Source of the DNA: Ascidia mentula
Taxonomy: Eukaryota; Chordata; Ascidiacea; Phlebobranchia; Ascidiidae
Assembly (NCBI GenBank): GCA_947561715.1
Contig: OX387201.1
Location: 12,166,001-12,230,000, forward strand
Length of the DNA: 64,000 nt
Reading direction: 5' to 3'
Shown: one piece after another, positions 1 to 14,004 of the stretch
Layout: the number at the start of each line of letters is the position of its first letter
Position numbering within the stretch: position 1 is the stretch's first letter
The notes under the pieces: model-generated
Seen by the model: only the letters and a program-made list of their open reading frames with translations
Databases searched by the model: none
Told to the model about the DNA's origin: nothing
Made by a program: the position numbers and the translations under genes

Positions 1-3000
1 CTCCAGTACTGAGTTTGCGGTTGCACAACATAAGTAACTCTGCGCTTTCAGCACTTGTCCATTTTGCAGTATTTGACTTTTCGATAAAAAATATGTTTTT
101 TCAGTACAAGCTTTATTATACAGTGGAAAACGCTGATACTCCAGTACTGAGTTTACGGTTGCACAACGTATGTAACTATGCGATTTCAGCACTTGTCCAT
201 TTTGCAGTATATAACTTTTCGATAAAAAATATGTTTTTTCAGTACAAGCTTTATTATACAGTGGAAAACGCTGATACTCCAGTACTGAGTTTGCGGTTGC
301 ACAACGTATGTAACTATGCAATTTCAGCACTTGTCCATTTTGCAGTATATGACTTTTCGATGAAAAATATTTTTTTTTCAGTACAAGCTTTATTATACAG
401 TGGAAAACGCTGATACTCCAGTACTGAGTTTGCGGTTGCACAACGTATGTAACTATGGGATTTCAGCACTTGTCCATTGTGCAGTATATGACTTTTCGAT
501 AAAAAATATTGTTTTTTCAGTACAAGCTTTATTATACAGTGAAAAACGCTGATACTCCAGTACTGAGTTTGCAGTTGCACAACGTATGTAACTATGCGCT
601 TTCAGCACTTGTCCATTTTGCAGTATGTGACTTTTCGATAAAAAATATTTTTTTTCAGTACAAGCTTTATTATACAGTGGAAAACGCTGATACTCCAGTA
701 CTGAGTTTGCGGTTGCACAACGTATGTAACTCTGCGCTTTCAGCACTTGTCCATTTTGCAGTATATGACTTTTCGATAAAAAATATTTTTTTTCAGTACA
801 AGCTTTATTATACAGTGGAAAAGGCTGATACTCCAGTACTGAGTTTGCGGTTGCACAACGTATGTAACTATGCGATTTCAGCACTTGTCCATTTTGCAGT
901 ATATGACTTTTCGATAAAAAATATTTTTTTTCAGTACAAGCTTTATTATACAGTGGAAAACGCTGATACTCCAGTACTGAGTTTGCGGTTGCACAACGCA
1001 TGTAACTATGCGATTTCAGCACTTGTCCATTTTGCAGTATATGACTTTTCGATAAAAAATATTTTTTTTCAGTACAAGCTTTATTATACAGTGGAAAACG
1101 CTGATACTCCAGTACTGAGTTTGCGGTTGCACAACGTATGTAACTATGCGATTTCAGCACTTGTCCATTTTGCAGTATATGACTTTTCGATAAAAAATAT
1201 GTTTTTTCAGTACAAGCTTTATTATACAGTGGAAAACGCTGATACTCCAGTACTAAGTTTGCGGTTGCACAACGTATGTAACTATGCGATTTCAGCACTT
1301 GTCCATTTTGCAGTATATGACTTTTCGATAAAAAATTATTTTTTTTAGTACAAGCTTTATTATACAGTGGAAAACGCTGATACTCCAGTACTGAGTTTGC
1401 GGTTGCACAACCCAGGTAACTATGCGATTTCAGCACTTGTCCATTTTGCAGTATATGACTTTTCGATAAAAAATATGTTTTTTCAGTACAAGCTTTATTA
1501 TACAGTGGAAAACGCTGATACTCCAGTACTGAGTTTGCGGTTGCACAACGTATGTAACTATGCGATTTCAGCACTTGTCCATTTTGCAGTATATGACTTT
1601 TCGATAAAAAATATTTTTTTTCATTGCAAGCTTTATTATACAGTGGAAAACGCTGATACTCCAGTATTGCGTTTGCGGTTGCACAACGTATGTAACTATG
1701 CGCTTTCAGCACTTGTCCATTTTGCAGTATATGACTTTTCGATGAAAAATATTTTTTTTCAGTACAAGCTTTATTATACAGTGGAAAACGCTGATACTCC
1801 AGTACTGAGTTTGCGGTTGCACAAAGTATGTAACTCTGCGCTTTCAGCACTTGTCCATTTTGCAGTATATGACTTTTCGATAAAAAATATTTTTTTTCAT
1901 TACAAGCTTTATTATACAGTGGAAAACGCTGATACTCCAGTACTGAGTTTGCGGTTGCACAACATAAGTAACTCTGCGCTTTCAGCACTTGTCCATTTTG
2001 CAGTATTTGACTTTTCGATAAAAAATATGTTTTTTCAGTACAAGCTTTATTATACAGTGGAAAACGCTGATACTCCAGTACTGAGTTTACGGTTGCACAA
2101 CGTATGTAACTATGCGATTTCAGCACTTGTCCATTTTGCAGTATATAACTTTTCGATAAAAAATATGTTTTTTCAGTACAAGCTTTATTATACAGTGGAA
2201 AACGCTGATACTCCAGTACTGAGTTTGCGGTTGCACAACGTATGTAACTATGCAATTTCAGCACTTGTCCATTTTGCAGTATATGACTTTTCGATGAAAA
2301 ATATTTTTTTTTCAGTACAAGCTTTATTATACAGTGGAAAACGCTGATACTCCAGTACTGAGTTTGCGGTTGCACAACGTATGTAACTATGGGATTTCAG
2401 CACTTGTCCATTGTGCAGTATATGACTTTTCGATAAAAAATATTGTTTTTTCAGTACAAGCTTTATTATACAGTGAAAAACGCTGATACTCCAGTACTGA
2501 GTTTGCAGTTGCACAACGTATGTAACTATGCGCTTTCAGCACTTGTCCATTTTGCAGTATGTGACTTTTCGATAAAAAATATTTTTTTTCAGTACAAGCT
2601 TTATTATACAGTGGAAAACGCTGATACTCCAGTACTGAGTTTGCGGTTGCACAACGTATGTAACTCTGCGCTTTCAGCACTTGTCCATTTTGCAGTATAT
2701 GACTTTTCGATAAAAAATATTTTTTTTCAGTACAAGCTTTATTATACAGTGGAAAAGGCTGATACTCCAGTACTGAGTTTGCGGTTGCACAAAGTATGTA
2801 ACTATGCGATTTCAGCACTTGTCCATTTTGCAGTATATGACTTTTCGATAAAAAATATTTTTTTTCAGTACAAGCTTTATTATACAGTGGAAAACGCTGA
2901 TACTCCAGTACTGAGTTTGCGGTTGCACAACGCATGTAACTATGCGATTTCAGCACTTGTCCATTTTGCAGTATATGACTTTTCGATAAAAAATATTTTT

Positions 3001-3266
3001 TTTCAGTACAAGCTTTATTTTACAGTGGAAAACGCTGATACTCCAGTACTGAGTTTGCGGTTGCACAACGTATGTAACTATGCGATTTCAGCACTTGTCC
3101 ATTTTGCAGTATATGACTTTTCGATAAAAAATATGTTTTTTCAGTACAAGCTTTATTATACAGTGGAAAACGCTGATACTCCAGTACTAAGTTTGCGGTT
3201 GCACAACGTATGTAACTATGCGATTTCAGCACTTGTCCATTTTGCAGTATATGACTTTTCGATAAA
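1..3266 (+). repeat. higher-order duplication, 14 monomers (period 1934 bp)
   Basis: Positions 1 to about 1330 repeat at 1935 to about 3266 with a few substitutions, for example AACGTA to AAAGTA near 2792 and TATTATAC to TATTTTAC near 2899. Subtype order is the same, including the ATAAGT monomer, the two 139-bp monomers and the GTGAAAAACGC variant. Past that point the next monomers differ (AACCCAGGT at about 1409 against AACGCAAGT at about 3343). Confidence 0.85.
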
Positions 3267-4544
3267 AAATATTTTTTTTCAGTACAAGCTTTATTATACA
3301 GTGGAAAACGCTGATACTCCAGTACTGAGTTTGCGGTTGCACAACGCAAGTAACTATGCGATTTCAGCACTTGTTCATTTTGCAGTATATGACTTTTCGA
3401 TAAAAAATATTTTTTTTCAGTACAAGCTTTATTATACAGTGGAAAACGCTGATACTCCAGTACTGAGTTTGCGGTTGCACAACGTATGTAACTATGCGAT
3501 TTCAGCACTTGTCCATTTTGCAGTATATGACTTTTCGATAAAAAATATGTTTTTTCAGTACAAGCTTTATTATACAGTGGAAAACGCTGATACTCCAGTA
3601 CTGAGTTTGCGGTTGCACAACGTATGTAACTATGCGATTTCAGCACTTGTCCATTTTGCAGTATATGACTTTTCGATGAAAAATATTTTTTTTCATTACA
3701 AGCTTTATTATACAGTGGAAAACGCTGATACTCCAGTACTGAGTTTGCGGTTGCACAACGTATGTAACTCTGCGATTTCAGCACTTGTCCATTTTGCAGT
3801 ATATGACTTTTCGATAAAAAATATTTTTTTTCAGTACAAGCTTTATTATACCGTGGAAAACGCTGATACTCCAGTACTGAGTTTGCGGTTGCACAACGCA
3901 TGTAACTATGCGATTTCAGCACTTGTCCATTCTGCAGTATATGACTTTTCGATAAAAAATATTTTTTTTCAGTACAAGCTTTATTATACAGTGGAAAACG
4001 CTGATACTCCAGTACTGAGTTTGCGGTTGCACAACGCATGTAACTATGCGATTTCAGTACTTGTCCATTTTGCAGTATATGACTTTTCGATAAAAAATAT
4101 TTTTTTTCAGTACAAGCTTTATTATACAGTGGAAAACGCTGATACTCCAGTACTGAGTTTGCGGTTGCACAACGTATGTAACTATGCGATTTCAGCACTT
4201 GTCCATTTTGCAGTATATGACTTTTCGATAAAAAATATGTTTTTTCAGTACAAGCTTTATTATACAGTGGAAAACGCTGATACTCCAGTACTGAGTTTGC
4301 GGTTGCACAACGTATGTAACTATGCGATTTCAGCACTTGTCCATTTTGCAGTATATGACTTTTCGATGAAAAATATTTTTTTTCATTACAAGTTTTATTA
4401 TACAGTGGAAAACGCTGATACTCCAGTACTGAGTTTGCGGTTGCACAACGTATGTAACTCTGCGCTTTCAGCATTTGTCCATTTTGCAGTATATGACTTT
4501 TCGATAAAAAATATTTTATTTCATTACAAGCTTTATTATACAGT

Positions 4545-7500
4545 GGAAAACGCTGATACTCCAGTACTGAGTTTGCGGTTGCACAACGTATGTAACTATG
4601 CGATTTCAGCACTTGTCCATTTTGCAGTATATGACTTTTCGATAAAAAATATGTTTTTTCAGTACAAGCTTTATTATACAGTGGAAAACGCTGATACTCC
4701 AGTACTGAGTTTGCGGTTGCACAACGTATGTAACTATGCGATTTCAGCACTTGTCCATTTTGCAGTATATGACTTTTCGATGAAAAATATTTTTTTTCAT
4801 TACAAGCTTTATTATACAGTGGAAAACGCTGATACTCCAGTACTGAGTTTGCGGTTGCACAACGTATGTAACTCTGCGCTTTCAGCATTTGTCCATTTTG
4901 CAGTATATGACTTTTCGATAAAAAATATTTTTTTTCAGTACAAGCTTTATTATACAGTGGAAAACGCTGATACTCCAGTACTGAGTTTGCGGTTGCACAA
5001 CGCAGGTAACTATGCGATTTCAGCACTTGTCCATTTTGCAGTATATGACTTTTCGATAAAAAATATTTTTTTTCAGTACAAGCTTTATTATACAGTGGAA
5101 AACGCTGATACTCCAGTACTGAGTTTGCGGTTGCACAACGTATGTAACTCTGCGCTTTCAGCACTTGTCCATTTTGCAGTATATGACTTTTCGATAAAAA
5201 ATATTTTTTTTCAGTACAAGCTTTATTATACAGTGGAAAACGCTGATACTCCAGTACTGAGTTTGCAGTTGCACAACGTATGTAACTATGCGATTTCAGC
5301 ACTTGTCCATTTTGCAGTATATGACTTTTCGATAAAAAATATTTTTTTTCATTGCAAGCTTTATTATACAGTGGAAAACGCTGATACTCCAGTATTGCGT
5401 TTGCGGTTGCACAACGTATGTAACTATGCGCTTTCAGCACTTGTCCATTTTGCAGTATATGACTTTTCGATAAAAAATATTTTTTTTCAGTACAAGCTTT
5501 ATTATACAGTGGAAAACGCTGATACTCCAGTACTGAGTTTGCGGTTGCACAACGCATGTAACTATGCGATTTCAGCACTTGTCCATTTTGCAGTATATGA
5601 CTTTTCGATAAAAAATATTTTTTTTCAGTACAAGCTTTATTATACAGTGGAAAACGCTGATACTCCAGTACTGAGTTTGCGGTTGCACAACGTATGTAAC
5701 TATGCGATTTCAGCACTTGTCCATTTTGCAGTATATGACTTTTCGATAAAAAATATGTTTTTTCAGTACAAGCTTTATTATACAGTGGAAAACGCTGATA
5801 CTCCAGTACTAAGTTTGCGGTTGCACAACGTATGTAACTATGCGATTTCAGCACTAGTCCATTTTGCAGTATATGACTTTTCGATAAAAAATATTTTTTT
5901 TCAGTACAAGCTTTATTATACAGTGGAAAACGCTGATACTCCAGTACTGAGTTTGCGGTTGCACAACGCAGGTAACTATGCGATTTCAGCACTTGTCCAT
6001 TTTGCAGTATATAACTTTTCGATAAAAAATATTTTTTTTCAGTACAAGCTTTATTATACAGTGGAAAACGCTGATACTCCAGTACTGAGTTTGCGGTTGC
6101 ACAACGTATGTAACTATGCGATTTCAGCACTTGTCCATTTTGCAGTATATGACTTTTCGATAAAAAATATGTTTTTTCAGTACAAGCTTTATTATACAGT
6201 GGAAAACGCTGATACTCCAGTACTGAGTTTGCGGTTGCACAACGTATGTAACTATGCGATTTCAGCACTTGTCCATTTTGCAGTATATGACTTTTCGATG
6301 AAAAATATTTTTTTTCATTACAAGCTTTATTATACAGTGGAAAACGCTGATACTCCAGTACTGAGTTTGCGGTTGCACAACGCATGTAACTATGCGATTT
6401 CAGCACTTGTCCATTTTGCAGTATATGACTTTTCGATAAAAAATATGTTTTTTCAGTACAAGCTTTATTATACAGTGGAAAACGCTGATACTCCAGTACT
6501 GAGTTTGCGGTTGCACAACGCATGTAACTATGCGATTTCAGTACTTGTCCATTTTGCAGTATATGACTTTTCGATAAAAAATATTTTTTTTCAGTACAAG
6601 CTTTATTATACAGTGGAAAACGCTGATACTCCAGTACTGAGTTTGCGGTTGCACAACGCATGTAACTATGCGATTTCAGCACTTGTCCATTTTGCAGTAT
6701 ATGACTTTTCGATAAAATATATTTTTTCATTGCAAGCTTTATTATACAGTGGAAAACGCTGATACTCCAGTATTGCGTTTGCGGTTGCACAACGTATGTA
6801 ACTATGCGCTTTCAGCACTTGTCCATTTTGCAGTATATCACTTTTCGATAAAAAATATTTTTTTTCAGTACAAGCCCTATTATACAGTGGAAAACGCTGA
6901 TACTCCAGTACTGAGTTTGCGGTTGCACAACGCATGTAACTATGCGATTTCAGCACTTGTCCATTTTGCAGTATATGACTTTTCGATAAAAAATATGTTT
7001 TTTCAGTACAAGCTTTATTATACAGTGGAAAACGCTGATACTCCAGTACTAAGTTTGCGGTTGCACAACGTATGTAACTATGCGATTTCAGCACTTGTCC
7101 ATTTTGCAGTATATGACTTTTCGATAAAAAATATTTTTTTTCAGTACAAGCTTTATTATGCAGTGGAAAACGCTGATACTCCAGTACTAAGTTTGCGGTT
7201 GCACAACGTATGTAACTATGCGATTTCAGCACTTGTCCATTTTGCAGTATATGACTTTTCGATAAAAAATATTTTTTTTCATTGCAAGCTTTATTATACA
7301 GTGGAAAACGCTGATACTCCAGTATTGCGTTTGCGGTTGCACAACGTATGTAACTATGCGCTTTCAGCACTTGTCCATTTTGCAGTATATGACTTTTCGA
7401 TAAAAAATATTTTCTTTCAGTACAAGCTTTATTATACAGTGGAAAACGCTGATACTCCAGTACTGAGTTTGCGGTTGCACAAAGTATGTAACTCTGCGCT

Positions 7501-10500
7501 TTCAGCACTTGTCCATTTTGCAGTATATGACTTTTCGATAAAAAATATTTTTTTTCATTACAAGCTTTATTATACAGTGGAAAACGCTGATACTCCAGTA
7601 CTGAGTTTGCGGTTGCACAACATAAGTAACTCTGCGCTTTCAGCACTTGTCCATTTTGCAGTATTTGACTTTTCGATAAAAAATATGTTTTTTCAGTACA
7701 AGCTTTATTATACAGTGGAAAACGCTGATACTCCAGTACTGAGTTTGCGGTTGCACAACGTATGTAACTATGCGATTTCAGCACTTGTCCATTTTGCAGT
7801 ATATGACTTTTCGATAAAAAATATGTTTTTTCAGTACAAGCTTTATTATACAGTGGAAAACGCTGATACTCCAGTACTGAGTTTGCGGTTGCACAACGTA
7901 TGTAACTATGCAATTTCAGCACTTGTCCATTTTGCAGTATATGACTTTTCGATGAAAAATATATTTTTTTCAGTACAAGCTTTATTATACAGTGGAAAAC
8001 GCTGATACTCCAGTACTGAGTTTGCGGTTGCACAACGTATGTAACTATGGGATTTCAGCACTTGTCCATTTTGCAGTATATGACTTTTCGATAAAAAATA
8101 TTGATTTTTCAGTACAAGCTTTATTATACAGTGAAAAACGCTGATACTCCAGTACTGAGTTTGCAGTTGCACAACGTATGTAACTATGCGCTTTCAGCAC
8201 TTGTCCATTTTGCAGTATGTGACTTTTCGATAAAAAATATTTTTTTTCAGTACAAGCTTTATTATACAGTGGAAAACGCTGATACTCCAGTACTGAGTTT
8301 GCGGTTGCACAACGTATGTAACTCTGCGCTTTCAGCACTTGTCCATTTTGCAGTATATGACTTTTCGATAAAAAATATTTTTTTTCAGTACAAGCTTTAT
8401 TATACAGTGGAAAAGGCTGATACTCCAGTACTGAGTTTGCGGTTGCACAACGTATGTAACTATGCGATTTCAGCACTTGTCCATTTTGCAGTATATGACT
8501 TTTCGATAAAAAATATTTTTTTTCATTGCAAGCTTTATTATACAGTGGAAAACGCTGATACTCCAGTATTGCGTTTGCGGTTGCACAACGTATGTAACTA
8601 TGCGCTTTCAGCACTTGTCCATTTTGCAGTATATGACTTTTCGATAAAAAATATTTTTTTTCAGTACAAGCTTTATTATACAGTGGAAAACGCTGATACT
8701 CCAGTACTGAGTTTGCGGTTGCACAACGTATGTAACTCTGCGCTTTCAGCATTTGTCCATTTTGCAGTATATGACTTTTCGATAAAAAATATTTTATTTC
8801 AGTACAAGCTTTATTATACAGTGGAAAACGCTGATACTCCAGTACTGAGTTTGCGGTTGCACAACGTATGTAACTATGCGATTTCAGCACTTGTCCATTT
8901 TGCAGTATATGACTTTTCGATAAAAAATATGTTTTTTCAGTACAAGCTTTATTATACAGTGGAAAACGCTGATACTCCAGTACTGAGTTTGCGGTTGCAC
9001 AACGTATGTAACTATGCGATTTCAGCACTTGTCCATTTTGCAGTATATGACTTTTCGATGAAAAATATTTTTTTTCATTACAAGCTTTATTATACAGTGG
9101 AAAACGCTGATACTCCAGTACTGAGTTTGCGGTTGCACAACGTATGTAACTCTGCGCTTTCAGCATTTGTCCATTTTGCAGTATATGACTTTTCGATAAA
9201 AAATATTTTTTTTCAGTACAAGCTTTATTATACAGTGGAAAACGCTGATACTCCAGTACTGAGTTTGCGGTTGCACAACGTATGTAACTATGCGATTTCA
9301 GCACTTGTCCATTTTGCAGTATATGACTTTTCGATAAAAAATATGTTTTTTCAGTACAAGCTTTATTATACAGTGGAAAACGCTGATACTCCAGTACTGA
9401 GTTTGCGGTTGCACAACGTATGTAACTATGCGATTTCAGCACTTGTCCATTTTGCAGTATATGACTTTTCGATGAAAAATATTTTTTTTCATTACAAGCT
9501 TTATTATACAGTGGAAAACGCTGATACTCCAGTACTGAGTTTGCGGTTGCACAACGTATGTAACTCTGCGCTTTCAGCATTTGTCCATTTTGCAGTATAT
9601 GACTTTTCGATAAAAAATATTTTTTTTCAGTACAAGCTTTATTATACAGTGGAAAACGCTGATACTCCAGTACTGAGTTTGCGGTTGCACAACGCAGGTA
9701 ACTATGCGATTTCAGCACTTGTCCATTTTGCAGTATATGACTTTTCGATAAAAAATATTTTTTTTCAGTACAAGCTTTATTATACAGTGGAAAACGCTGA
9801 TACTCCAGTACTGAGTTTGCGGTTGCACAACGTATGTAACTCTGCGCTTTCAGCACTTGTCCATTTTGCAGTATATGACTTTTCGATAAAAAATATTTTT
9901 TTTCAGTACAAGCTTTATTATACAGTGGAAAACGCTGATACTCCAGTACTGAGTTTGCAGTTGCACAATGTATGTAACTATGCGATTTCAGCACTTGTCC
10001 ATTTTGCAGTATATGACTTTTCGATAAAAAATATTTTTTTTCATTGCAAGCTTTATTATACAGTGGAAAACGCTGATACTCCAGTATTGCGTTTGCGGTT
10101 GCACAACGTATGTAACTATGCGCTTTCAGCACTTGTCCATTTTGCAGTATATGACTTTTCGATAAAAAATTTTTTTTTCAGTACAAGCTTTATTATACAG
10201 TGGAAAACGCTGATACTCCAGTACTGAGTTTGCGGTTGCACAACGCATGTAACTATGCGATTTCAGCACTTGTCCATTTTGCAGTATATGACTTTTCGAT
10301 AAAAAATATTTTTTTTCAGTACAAGCTTTATTATACAGTGGAAAACGCTGATACTCCAGTACTGAGTTTGCGGTTGCACAACGTATGTAACTATGCGATT
10401 TCAGCACTTGTCCATTTTGCAGTATATGACTTTTCGATAAAAAATATGTTTTTTCAGTACAAGCTTTATTATACAGTGGAAAACGCTGATACTCCAGTAC

Positions 10501-12590
10501 TAAGTTTGCGGTTGCACAACGTATGTAACTATGCGATTTCAGCACTAGTCCATTTTGCAGTATATGACTTTTCGATAAAAAATATTTTTTTTCAGTACAA
10601 GCTTTATTATACAGTGGAAAACGCTGATACTCCAGTACTGAGTTTGCGGTTGCACAACGCAGGTAACTATGCGATTTCAGCACTTGTCCATTTTGCAGTA
10701 TATGACTTTTCGATAAAAAATATTTTTTTTCAGTACAAGCTTTATTATACAGTGGAAAACGCTGATACTCCAGTACTGAGTTTGCGGTTGCACAACGTAT
10801 GTAACTATGCGATTTCAGCACTTGTCCATTTTGCAGTATATGACTTTTCGATAAAAAATATGTTTTTTCAGTACAAGCTTTATTATACAGTGGAAAACGC
10901 TGATACTCCAGTACTGAGTTTGCGGTTGCACAACGTATGTAACTATGCGATTTCAGCACTTGTCCATTTTGCAGTATATGACTTTTCGATGAAAAATATT
11001 TTTTTTCATTACAAGCTTTATTATACAGTGGAAAACGCTGATACTCCAGTACTGAGTTTGCGGTTGCACAACGCATGTAACTATGCGATTTCAGCACTTG
11101 TCCATTTTGCAGTATATGACTTTTCGATAAAAAATATGTTTTTTCAGTACAAGCTTTATTATACAGTGGAAAACGCTGATACTCCAGTACTGAGTTTGCG
11201 GTTGCACAACGCATGTAACTATGCGATTTCAGTACTTGTCCATTTTGCAGTATATGACTTTTCGATAAAAAATATTTTTTTTCAGTACAAGCTTTATTAT
11301 ACAGTGGAAAACGCTGATACTCCAGTACTGAGTTTGCGGTTGCACAACGCATGTAACTATGCGATTTCAGCACTTGTCCATTTTGCAGTATATGACTTTT
11401 CGATAAAATATATTTTTTCATTGCAAGCTTTATTATACAGTGGAAAACGCTGATACTCCAGTATTGCGTTTGCGGTTGCACAACGTATGTAACTATGCGC
11501 TTTCAGCACTTGTCCATTTTGCAGTATATCACTTTTCGATAAAAAATATTTTTTTTCAGTACAAGCCCTATTATACAGTGGAAAACGCTGATACTCCAGT
11601 ACTGAGTTTGCGGTTGCACAACGCATGTAACTATGCGATTTCAGCACTTGTCCATTTTGCAGTATATGACTTTTCGATAAAAAATATGTTTTTTCAGTAC
11701 AAGCTTTATTATACAGTGGAAAACGCTGATACTCCAGTACTAAGTTTGCGGTTGCACAACGTATGTAACTATGCGATTTCAGCACTTGTCCATTTTGCAG
11801 TATATGACTTTTCGATAAAAAATATTTTTTTTCAGTACAAGCTTTATTATACAGTGGAAAACGCTGATACTCCAGTATTGCGTTTGCGGTTGCACAACGT
11901 ATGTAACTATGCGCTTTCAGCACTTGTCCATTTTGCAGTATATGACTTTTCGATAAAAAATATTTTCTTTCAGTACAAGCTTTATTATACAGTGGAAAAC
12001 GCTGATACTCCAGTACTGAGTTTGCGGTTGCACAAAGTATGTAACTCTGCGCTTTCAGCACTTGTCCATTTTGCAGTATATGACTTTTCGATAAAAAATA
12101 TTTTTTTTCATTACAAGCTTTATTATACAGTGGAAAACGCTGATACTCCAGTACTGAGTTTGCGGTTGCACAACATAAGTAACTCTGCGCTTTCAGCACT
12201 TGTCCATTTTGCAGTATTTGACTTTTCGATAAAAAATATGTTTTTTCAGTACAAGCTTTATTATACAGTGGAAAACGCTGATACTCCAGTACTGAGTTTG
12301 CGGTTGCACAACGTATGTAACTATGCGATTTCAGCACTTGTCCATTTTGCAGTATATGACTTTTCGATAAAAAATATGTTTTTTCAGTACAAGCTTTATT
12401 ATACAGTGGAAAACGCTGATACTCCAGTACTGAGTTTGCGGTTGCACAACGTATGTAACTATGCAATTTCAGCACTTGTCCATTTTGCAGTATATGACTT
12501 TTCGATGAAAAATATTTTTTTTTCAGTACAAGCTTTATTATACAGTGGAAAACGCTGATACTCCAGTACTGAGTTTGCGGTTGCACAACG
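4545..12590 (+). repeat. higher-order duplication, about 3.4 kb (offset 4691 then 4553 bp)
   Basis: About 4545-8035 matches about 9236-12590. The offset is 4691 bp up to about 11.8 kb and 4553 bp after it, because the second copy has lost exactly one monomer. The lost unit is the TACTAAG to CATTGCAAG monomer that spans about 7180-7317 in the first copy. The 136-bp ATAAAATATATT monomer and the AAGCCC monomer occur in both. Boundaries are approximate. Confidence 0.8.
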
Positions 12591-13700
12591 TATGTAACTA
12601 TGGGATTTCAGCACTTGTCCATTTTGCAGTATATGACTTTTCGATAAAAAATATTGTTTTTTCAGTACAAGCTTTATTATACAGTGAAAAACGCTGATAC
12701 TCCAGTACTGAGTTTGCAGTTGCACAACGTATGTAACTATGCGCTTTCAGCACTTGTCCATTTTGCAGTATGTGACTTTTCGATAAAAAATATTTTTTTT
12801 CAGTACAAGCTTTATTATACAGTGGAAAACGCTGATACTCCAGTACTGAGTTTGCGGTTGCACAACGCATGTAACTATGCGATTTCAGTACTTGTCCATT
12901 TTGCAGTATATGACTTTTCGATAAAAAATATTTTTTTTCATTACAAGCTTTATTATACAGTGGAAAACGCTGATACTCCAGTACTGAGTTTGCGGTTGCA
13001 CAACATAAGTAACTCTGCGCTTTCAGCACTTGTCCATTTTGCAGTATTTGACTTTTCGATAAAAAATATGTTTTTTCAGTACAAGCTTTATTATACAGTG
13101 GAAAACGCTGATACTCCAGTACTGAGTTTGCGGTTGCACAACGTATGTAACTATGCGATTTCAGCACTTGTCCATTTTGCAGTATATGACTTTTCGATAA
13201 AAAATATGTTTTTTCAGTACAAGCTTTATTATACAGTGGAAAACGCTGATACTCCAGTACTGAGTTTGCGGTTGCACAACGTATGTAACTATGCAATTTC
13301 AGCACTTGTCCATTTTGCAGTATATGACTTTTCGATGAAAAATATTTTTTTTTCAGTACAAGCTTTATTATACAGTGGAAAACGCTGATACTCCAGTACT
13401 GAGTTTGCGGTTGCACAACGTATGTAACTATGGGATTTCAGCACTTGTCCATTTTGCAGTATATGACTTTTCGATAAAAAATATTGTTTTTTCAGTACAA
13501 GCTTTATTATACAGTGAAAAACGCTGATACTCCAGTACTGAGTTTGCAGTTGCACAACGTATGTAACTATGCGCTTTCAGCACTTGTCCATTTTGCAGTA
13601 TGTGACTTTTCGATAAAAAATATTTTTTTTCAGTACAAGCTTTATTATACAGTGGAAAACGCTGATACTCCAGTACTGAGTTTGCGGTTGCACAACGTAT
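12115..13700 (+). repeat. tandem 6-monomer duplication (period 830 bp)
   Basis: The run beginning with the CATTACAAG / ATAAGT monomers at about 12115 recurs at about 12945: ATAAGT is at 12175 and again at 13005. It includes the 139-bp TTTTTTTTTCAG and ATTGTTTTTTCAG monomers and the GTGAAAAACGC variant. Two single-base length variants explain 830 in place of 828. Confidence 0.8.
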
Positions 13701-14004
13701 GTAACTCTGCGCTTTCAGCACTTGTCCATTTTGCAGTATATGACTTTTCGATAAAAAATATTTTTTTTCAGTACAAGCTTTATTATACAGTGGAAAAGGC
13801 TGATACTCCAGTACTGAGTTTGCGGTTGCACAACGTATGTAACTATGCGATTTCAGCACTTGTCCATTTTGCAGTATATGACTTTTCGATAAAAAATATT
13901 TTTTTTCATTGCAAGCTTTATTATACAGTGGAAAACGCTGATACTCCAGTATTGCGTTTGCGGTTGCACAACGTATGTAACTATGCGCTTTCAGCACTTG
14001 TCCA

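Noticed and set aside
1040..1070. CENP-B box
   Set aside because: TTCGATAAA fits only the first half of the box (TTCGNNNNA). The CGGG half is missing in every monomer checked.
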